Source of the DNA: Paenibacillus sp.
GTDB lineage: Bacteria; Bacillota; Bacilli; Paenibacillales; Paenibacillaceae
Direction of reading: 5' to 3'
Assembly (NCBI GenBank): GCA_023512345.1
Contig: JAILZT010000016.1
Location: 1 to 64,000 of the forward strand
Length of the DNA: 64,000 bases
A model generated the notes under the pieces. The model saw only the letters and a list, made by a program, of their open reading frames with translations, was not told the DNA's origin and did not search any database. Positions 59,449-64,000 of the stretch are shown here, piece by piece (the stretch's first letter is position 1; each line of letters begins with the position of its first letter). The position numbers were made by a program, and so were the translations under genes.

Positions 59449-61830
59449 ATGTCCAAATTATTGTACAGAATTGGAAAATCAGCATATAACAAACCTTGGA
59501 CCTTCATATTGGGCTGGGTTCTGATCATCGGCATCGTCGTTGCGATGCTTAGTATTAACGGTATGAGCGTGAGCTCGGAGATGAAGATCGAAGGTACCGA
59601 ATCGCAGAAGGTGCTCGACAAGCTCGAACAGGAGCTGCCGGAAGCGTCCGGCGGCCAAGCAAGTGTATTGTTCACGGCCCCCGAGGGAGAAAGACTCGAC
59701 ATGCCCGAACGAATCGTGACGATTACGGAAGCGGTAAATAAGGTGTATGGCCTTGATTATGTTATCAATCCCGCTGAATTGGCGGCAGCAGCGGGAGCCT
59801 CTTTATCTGACCAGGACGCGCTAGGTTCCGCTCAAGGTGAAACGTCGGCGGAGGCCGGAAACGCTCAAGGAGCGGACGCATCTGCCGCGGGAGCGGTAAG
59901 CTCGGCACCTACCGAAATGCCGCCGTACATGCCGCTTATGGTGAATGGCATGCCCGTGCCTGGCGTATTGATCGCGACTGATGGCAGCATTGCATTATTC
60001 CAATTCCAGTTCACCGTACAGCAGAACTCGCTGCCCCCGGGGGTAACGGACTCTGTCGTGGAAGCCGTAACCGATTCGGTGGAAGGCAGTGGCATAACCG
60101 CTCTCCCAAGCGACTCTCTGAAAGAGGTTGAGCTTCCGATCGGCGTTAACGAAGTGTTCGGTTTGATCATCGCGGCCGTCGTCCTCATCATGACACTGGG
60201 TTCGCTTGTTGCCGCCGGTTTGCCGATCGTGACCGCGCTGTTCGGCGTCGGAATCGGTGTCGGTGGAGCCTTCGCCTTCTCTAGCTTCGTTACTATGACA
60301 TCCTTTACGCCTGTATTAGCTCTTATGATCGGGCTAGCGGTAGGCATTGATTACTCGCTCTTTATCGTGAACCGCCAGCGCCGTCTTATTTTCGACCAAG
60401 GCCTAACCGCGCGGGAAGCTGCGGGGCGGGCTGTCGGAACTGCGGGAAGCGCAGTGTTCTTCGCGGGACTTACGGTAATTATCGCGCTGTGCGGTCTCCT
60501 CGTTATCGGCATTTCCTTTTTAAGCATGATGGCGATTGTGGCATCGATCACCGTATTCCTCAGCGTACTTATCGCTCTTACTCTACTACCGGCATTGTTA
60601 GGCTTAGTAGGTGAGCGTATCTGCTCCGAGAAAGCACGCAAGAAGAACCGCTCCAAAACCAATGCGCATGGCATCGCGCATGGTTGGGTGAAAAGCATCG
60701 TCAAATTACGTTGGCTAGTTATAGTCGCGGTTGTAGTCATTCTAGGCACGGCGGCCATTCCGGCGGGGAAGATGGAGCTTGGCATCCCTTCGGGAGCCAG
60801 CGCTAATCTGGATACGTCCGCGCGGCAAAGCTATGACGCGATCTCTTCCGGCTTCGGAGAAGGCTTTAACGGCCCTCTTCTTATCGTCGCAGAAGCCAAA
60901 GATCCATCAGGAACGATCGCACCGGAAGCACTGGGTGGAATCGCCCAGGGCATTCAGCAGCTCAAGAACGTATCCGTTGTAACGCCCGTTGGCATGAACA
61001 AAGACGGAAGTATCGCTATTTTAAGTCTCATACCGAAAACGGGACCTACGGATACCGCAACTAAGGATCTGGTCCAGGAGCTGAGAGCAGCAGATTCGAT
61101 TATCGCCCAGAATAATAACGTGACGCTTGGAGTCACGGGCTTCACTGCGATCAACATTGACATGTCGTCCAGACTGGCGGATGTGTTCCCAACATACATC
61201 GGAATCATCGTCATCCTCTCGTTGATCATTCTTATGCTGGTCTTCCGTTCCATTCTCGTTCCGATCAAAGCAACGGTCGGTTTCCTGCTCAGCGTGCTTG
61301 CCACATTCGGCATCACAACCGCGGTATTCCAATGGGGCTGGGCTAGCGATCTGTTCGGCGTTGATACAGGCGGTCCGCTCATGAGCTTCATCCCGATTCT
61401 CGTCACGGGAATACTGTACGGACTCGCGATGGATTATCAAGTATTCCTTGTCTCCTCCATGCGCGAATCTTACGTTCATGGGCATAAGGGCAGAGACAGT
61501 GTCGTTCACGGGTACGATCAGGCCAGCCGCGTCGTCGTTGCGGCCGCCGTCATCATGGTCGCTGTCTTCGCCGGCTTCGTCCTCACGCACGACATTATGA
61601 TCAAACAAATCGGCTTTGCGCTGGCTCTTGGCATTCTGATCGATGCATTCTTCGTTCGCATGGCATTCGTCCCAGCTGTCATGGCACTCTTCGGCGACAA
61701 AGCTTGGTGGCTGCCGAAGTGGCTCGACCGCTTACTGCCGAATCTAGACGTCGAAGGTGACAAGCTTATTGCCGAACTTAACGCGAAGGATGACGAGAAA
61801 GTCGTGAAAGTCGCTTCAAAGTCGCATTAA
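59449..61830 (+). CDS. MMPL-family (RND-type) exporter
   Basis: 793 residues with two repeats of six helices, each with an extracytoplasmic loop. The hallmark GMAVGIDY-like motif appears as GLAVGIDYSLFIVNRQ in the first half and GLAMDYQVFLVSSMRESY in the second (proton-relay Asp and Tyr). The first loop contains an Ala/Ser/Gln-rich insert (about 105-150). Uses the proton gradient to move lipids or drugs. AAAGGAGAGGC lies before the ATG. Co-transcribed with the TetR gene; GC is visibly higher than in the flanking genes, which hints at acquisition. Confidence 0.92.
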   Translation: MSKLLYRIGKSAYNKPWTFILGWVLIIGIVVAMLSINGMSVSSEMKIEGTESQKVLDKLEQELPEASGGQASVLFTAPEGERLDMPERIVTITEAVNKVYGLDYVINPAELAAAAGASLSDQDALGSAQGETSAEAGNAQGADASAAGAVSSAPTEMPPYMPLMVNGMPVPGVLIATDGSIALFQFQFTVQQNSLPPGVTDSVVEAVTDSVEGSGITALPSDSLKEVELPIGVNEVFGLIIAAVVLIMTLGSLVAAGLPIVTALFGVGIGVGGAFAFSSFVTMTSFTPVLALMIGLAVGIDYSLFIVNRQRRLIFDQGLTAREAAGRAVGTAGSAVFFAGLTVIIALCGLLVIGISFLSMMAIVASITVFLSVLIALTLLPALLGLVGERICSEKARKKNRSKTNAHGIAHGWVKSIVKLRWLVIVAVVVILGTAAIPAGKMELGIPSGASANLDTSARQSYDAISSGFGEGFNGPLLIVAEAKDPSGTIAPEALGGIAQGIQQLKNVSVVTPVGMNKDGSIAILSLIPKTGPTDTATKDLVQELRAADSIIAQNNNVTLGVTGFTAINIDMSSRLADVFPTYIGIIVILSLIILMLVFRSILVPIKATVGFLLSVLATFGITTAVFQWGWASDLFGVDTGGPLMSFIPILVTGILYGLAMDYQVFLVSSMRESYVHGHKGRDSVVHGYDQASRVVVAAAVIMVAVFAGFVLTHDIMIKQIGFALALGILIDAFFVRMAFVPAVMALFGDKAWWLPKWLDRLLPNLDVEGDKLIAELNAKDDEKVVKVASKSH

Positions 61831-61873
61831 TCCATAACGAACGGACGAAGAAGAATTGTCCTTCGGGAAATTA

Positions 61874-61925
61874 CTGAAAAAAGCGTTGTTTTGTTGCCAC
61901 GAGCAACAGAACAACGCTTTTTGTT
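61874..61925 (+). terminator. strong terminator after the MMPL gene
   Basis: AAAAAGCGTTGTTTTGTTGC pairs with GCAACAGAACAACGCTTTTT with one mismatch, a stem of about 20 bp. Confidence 0.9.
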
Positions 61926-62029
61926 ATTTAGACACGAGCTTAACACTTGCCCAGGTCGGCTTAGCTCAGCTCAGCAGGTTACATTTCCAATCGCGGTATT
62001 CAGAGGTGCCGGATATGTAAACACCATCT

Positions 62030-62794
62030 TTACAGATGAGATCCGCCGCTTGCATCAATTAATTGGCCGGTTACCCAACGACTATCCCCAGTGGCAAGAA
62101 AGGCGGCAATATCGGCCACATCTTCAGGCTCCCCCCATCTTTTAAAGGTAGAGAGACCCGCAGCAAACTTCTGTCCATTGAAATCTTGTAAAGTCCCAGC
62201 ATTCATTTCTGTATTAATAATGCCAGGCTGGATAGCGTTCACAGTAATATTACGATGCCCCAGTTGTTGTGCCAAGACGTGTGTAAGTGTATCGATCTCA
62301 CCCTTGGACACACTGTAGGTAAAGACACTAGGGGAGGCCACGCGTGTAACAAACGATGAGATATTAATAATACGCCCTCCATCATTCAGACGCAGCAAAG
62401 CTTGCTGAGTAACAAAAAGTGGCGCTTTTACATTAATGTTCATGACCTCGTCAAAAGATGCTTCTGTCGTCTCTTCTATAGTTGCAATTTGACCGATACC
62501 TGCATTATTCACAAGAATATCAAACCGATTATCACCTGTACGTTCCCGAAGGACTGTATCCAATTTTGCATATAAATCATGAATGCCGTGAAGGGAACTT
62601 AAGTCAGCACCGATCGAGAATGCGGCGCCTCCACGTTGCTCAATCTCAAGAACCACGCCCTCTGCGTCATTTTGTCTTTTCCCATAGTGTACTGCGACGA
62701 CTGCTCCCTCTTGCGCCAGGCGTAACGCAATGCCACGACCAATCCCCCGACTTGCCCCGGTTACTAAAGCAATTTTACCATTCAACTTATTCAT
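62030..62794 (-). CDS. short-chain dehydrogenase/reductase (FabG-like)
   Basis: About 254 residues from ATG 62794 (CAAGGAGATGAAGAG just before; the earlier ATG adds nine residues). Cofactor motif VTGASRGIGRGIALRL, NNAGIGQ, catalytic Ser (INISSFVTRV) and YSVSK (Y-x-x-x-K), C-terminal RWVTGQLIDASGG. Classical SDR with NADP preference; substrate unknown. Confidence 0.92.
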   Translation of the reverse strand: MNKLNGKIALVTGASRGIGRGIALRLAQEGAVVAVHYGKRQNDAEGVVLEIEQRGGAAFSIGADLSSLHGIHDLYAKLDTVLRERTGDNRFDILVNNAGIGQIATIEETTEASFDEVMNINVKAPLFVTQQALLRLNDGGRIINISSFVTRVASPSVFTYSVSKGEIDTLTHVLAQQLGHRNITVNAIQPGIINTEMNAGTLQDFNGQKFAAGLSTFKRWGEPEDVADIAAFLATGDSRWVTGQLIDASGGSHL

Positions 62795-62900
62795 CTCTTC
62801 ATCTCCTTGTTTTGAATTCATGTTAGTTATATCACAAGGATATGTTTGAAATGTTGCTCTTTCATTCGGTACAATGCCCTCAGCCTGCCATGAAAGTTTC

Positions 62901-63521
62901 CTACGGAATCAGAAAAAAGAGAGATATCTCCGTAACCAAGCCAGCCTTTACTTCGAATTCGAGGTTATGGTACCCTTCTTCATCGCTTACTCTGTAAACC
63001 GCATTATCAGGATTCATCCGCCCATCATCAAAACCAATGCCCGGGTAAGCCTTTTTCAACGCTGCTACCTTACAGCCGACCGTGATACCATTAGGCGTTT
63101 CAAACGTATCGGTCGTTACCTTCATTGTCATGATCCAGAATGTTTTACCGTTCTGCTTGGGCGAAAACAGTTCCATGTACAGTCCTTTATAGTTCAGTTT
63201 TTTCAGAAAAGAGCCTGTCATTGTATCAGCGTTCTTCAGCGTCTCTGTCTTCTGAGATAGTGGCTTGCCCAACATGCCCTCAAGATCTATATTGTTGTCC
63301 CAATCTTGCAGATGAATCAGTTGATCCCTCACTTTTAGAGCATAAGTCGATTCCGTCTTCTGCCCGTTATCAGTGATATTCGTCGACGATGGAGGTTCTG
63401 CACTCTCCGAGGCAGATGGTATTGGCGTGACTGTTTTGGCTTCCGGAGACGCACAACCGACTGCCGCCACGAAGATACCCGAAAGGATCATACCCGCGAT
63501 TATTCGTTTGGCACCGATCAT
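62901..63521 (-). CDS. lipoprotein, relative of the first gene in the window
   Basis: 206 residues; signal peptide and lipobox ending at Cys23 (VAAVGCASPEAK), a Ser/Pro/Glu-rich linker (about 27-55), then a domain with NGITVGCKVAALKKAYPGIG and NLEFEVKAGLVTEISLFF. This agrees with the C-terminal pattern of the lipoprotein at 139-669. Function unknown. ATGATCGGTGCC starts the gene, with GAGGAGGAATGATTTATC upstream. Confidence 0.8.
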   Translation of the reverse strand: MIGAKRIIAGMILSGIFVAAVGCASPEAKTVTPIPSASESAEPPSSTNITDNGQKTESTYALKVRDQLIHLQDWDNNIDLEGMLGKPLSQKTETLKNADTMTGSFLKKLNYKGLYMELFSPKQNGKTFWIMTMKVTTDTFETPNGITVGCKVAALKKAYPGIGFDDGRMNPDNAVYRVSDEEGYHNLEFEVKAGLVTEISLFFLIP

Positions 63522-63679
63522 GATAAATCATTCCTCCTCCATGAATTTGCCTATATTCTATTGTGACGAGAAATAAAGACGAAAGTTGCCTTTATGGCAT
63601 GGTAAGCGGTACCTTTGGATAAAGCTGTAGTAATTGCATATAACTAATACCAATCTCAGGGAAGGAGCATTTTATAATC

Positions 63680-63781
63680 ATGACAAAACCGATTAAACCC
63701 AACGGCTCACAGCATGCAGCGCCACCATCAGATGATCCTAAGAAGCAAGGCAGATCCGCAGCTAAGAAGAAGTCGAAGTAA
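63680..63781 (+). CDS. 33-residue Lys-rich miniprotein
   Basis: ATG 63680 to TAA 63781 encodes MTKPIKPNGSQHAAPPSDDP followed by KKQGRSAAKKKSK. GGAAGGAG lies 10 bases upstream and a hairpin follows the stop. The composition (Lys, Pro, Ser, Ala, no hydrophobic core) suggests an unstructured, nucleic-acid-binding or spore-core-type peptide. No family recognised. Confidence 0.6.
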   Translation: MTKPIKPNGSQHAAPPSDDPKKQGRSAAKKKSK

Positions 63782-63805
63782 CTTGTAGTATGTGAATGAA
63801 TGGAA

Positions 63806-63832
63806 AAGGCCGCCTCTTAGCGGCTTAATTTC
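63806..63832 (+). terminator. terminator of the miniprotein gene
   Basis: AAGGCCGCC…TAGCGGCTTAATTT: GCCGC pairs with GCGGC, 5-6 bp. Short but well placed, with a T-rich end. Confidence 0.45.
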
Positions 63833-63842
63833 TACTATAATA

Positions 63843-63878
63843 AAAAACACTTACCGGAGTAGTAACGGTAAGTGTTTT
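63843..63878 (-). terminator. terminator of the GDSL hydrolase gene
   Basis: AAAACACTTACCG and CGGTAAGTGTTTT pair over 13 bp with an 8-9-nt loop. On the minus strand it follows the partial gene. Confidence 0.85.
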
Positions 63879-63891
63879 AAATGTTCATGCT

Positions 63892-64000
63892 CTATAACCA
63901 TTGGTATCCAACGGCCTTCAGCCATTCTCGAGCAATGATCATATGACCGGTTTGCGTCGGATGGACTCGATCTGCAGCTAGCTCAAGGGAGTAATGATGC
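63892..64000 (-). CDS. GDSL/SGNH-type hydrolase, C-terminal end only
   Basis: The minus frame ends HHYSLELAADRVHPTQTGHM, then IIAREWLKAVGYQWL and TAG. D-R-V-H-P…G-H carries the block V catalytic Asp-x-x-His of SGNH lipases/esterases. The gene runs off the right edge of the window. Confidence 0.8.
   Translation of the reverse strand, partial: HHYSLELAADRVHPTQTGHMIIAREWLKAVGYQWL

Noticed and set aside
59865..61763. Long minus-strand frames of 80-195 codons
   Set aside because: They are antisense to the GC-rich MMPL gene, and none has a start signal or recognisable domain.

Overview
The window looks like a stretch of a Paenibacillus-type, endospore-forming member of the Bacillota. The signs are a gerA-type germinant receptor operon, a YjcZ-like sporulation miniprotein, an arabinoxylan arabinofuranohydrolase close to Bacillus XynD, purine-rich Shine-Dalgarno sites, many hairpin-plus-T-run terminators and a large set of one-component regulators. 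No rRNA, tRNA, CRISPR array, intact transposase or replication origin was seen.

Layout. (1) 0.1-3.3 kb: a lipoprotein gene, then a tightly coupled two-gene unit of uncharacterised Gly/Ala-rich membrane-type proteins, one with a possible PD-(D/E)XK-like nuclease motif. (2) 3.5-15.7 kb: a gene graveyard. It holds remnants of a histidine kinase, a coiled-coil protein, a GH43 enzyme, CsoR, MATE, LacD, TVP38, AraC and a phage protein. Among them are iterated 20-22 bp arrays, a 133-bp structured repeat present twice, a frameshifted ankyrin gene, a very small tyrosinase-like gene, and an intact MATE exporter with a CsoR-type operator next to an intact csoR. (3) 15.7-22.7 kb: carbohydrate genes (xynD with a cre-like site; a GH4 6-phospho-glucosidase divergent from a LacI regulator), a metallo-hydrolase, a thioredoxin-like protein and an intergenic inverted-repeat cluster. 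(4) 22.7-28.5 kb: HxlR with a divergent NmrA-like reductase, two MFS exporters and an alpha/beta hydrolase, ending in fragments of an SDR/TetR pair. (5) 28.7-33.3 kb: the germinant receptor operon (small D-type subunit, B, A and C subunits) and small sporulation-type genes. (6) 33.3-35.1 kb: a YesN-type response regulator whose sensor kinase survives only as a short tail.

(7) 35.5-53.4 kb: a dense oxidoreductase and efflux district. It contains three aldo/keto reductases, a tautomerase, a flavodoxin-fold quinone reductase, several Rossmann reductases, a zinc alcohol dehydrogenase, an MFS exporter, a PQQ-type sugar dehydrogenase, an NAPE-PLD-like hydrolase and a PadR/pentapeptide/ABC-exporter operon. 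These are controlled by TetR, AraC, PadR and two MerR regulators. Both MerR proteins have a Cys54 of the NmlR/AdhR type. Both face promoters with 19-bp spacers carrying a CTTAAAG-N4-CTTTAAG type palindrome, the arrangement known for AdhR, the carbonyl-electrophile sensor of Bacillus subtilis. The district therefore reads as a carbonyl/quinone/drug stress island.

(8) 53.7-64 kb: a rifamycin phosphotransferase (rph), a YobU/YobV-like effector-binding protein and WYL regulator pair, a TetR-MMPL exporter pair with a clear operator, an SDR, a lipoprotein related to the first gene of the window, a 33-residue Lys-rich miniprotein, and the end of a GDSL/SGNH hydrolase running off the edge.

Function calls rest on motifs recognised by eye; no database search was possible. 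The most unusual items are the 133-bp repeats whose hairpin arms change in concert, the iterated arrays nearby, the two-gene membrane/nuclease-like unit, the mini-tyrosinase and the ankyrin gene broken in a homopolymer.
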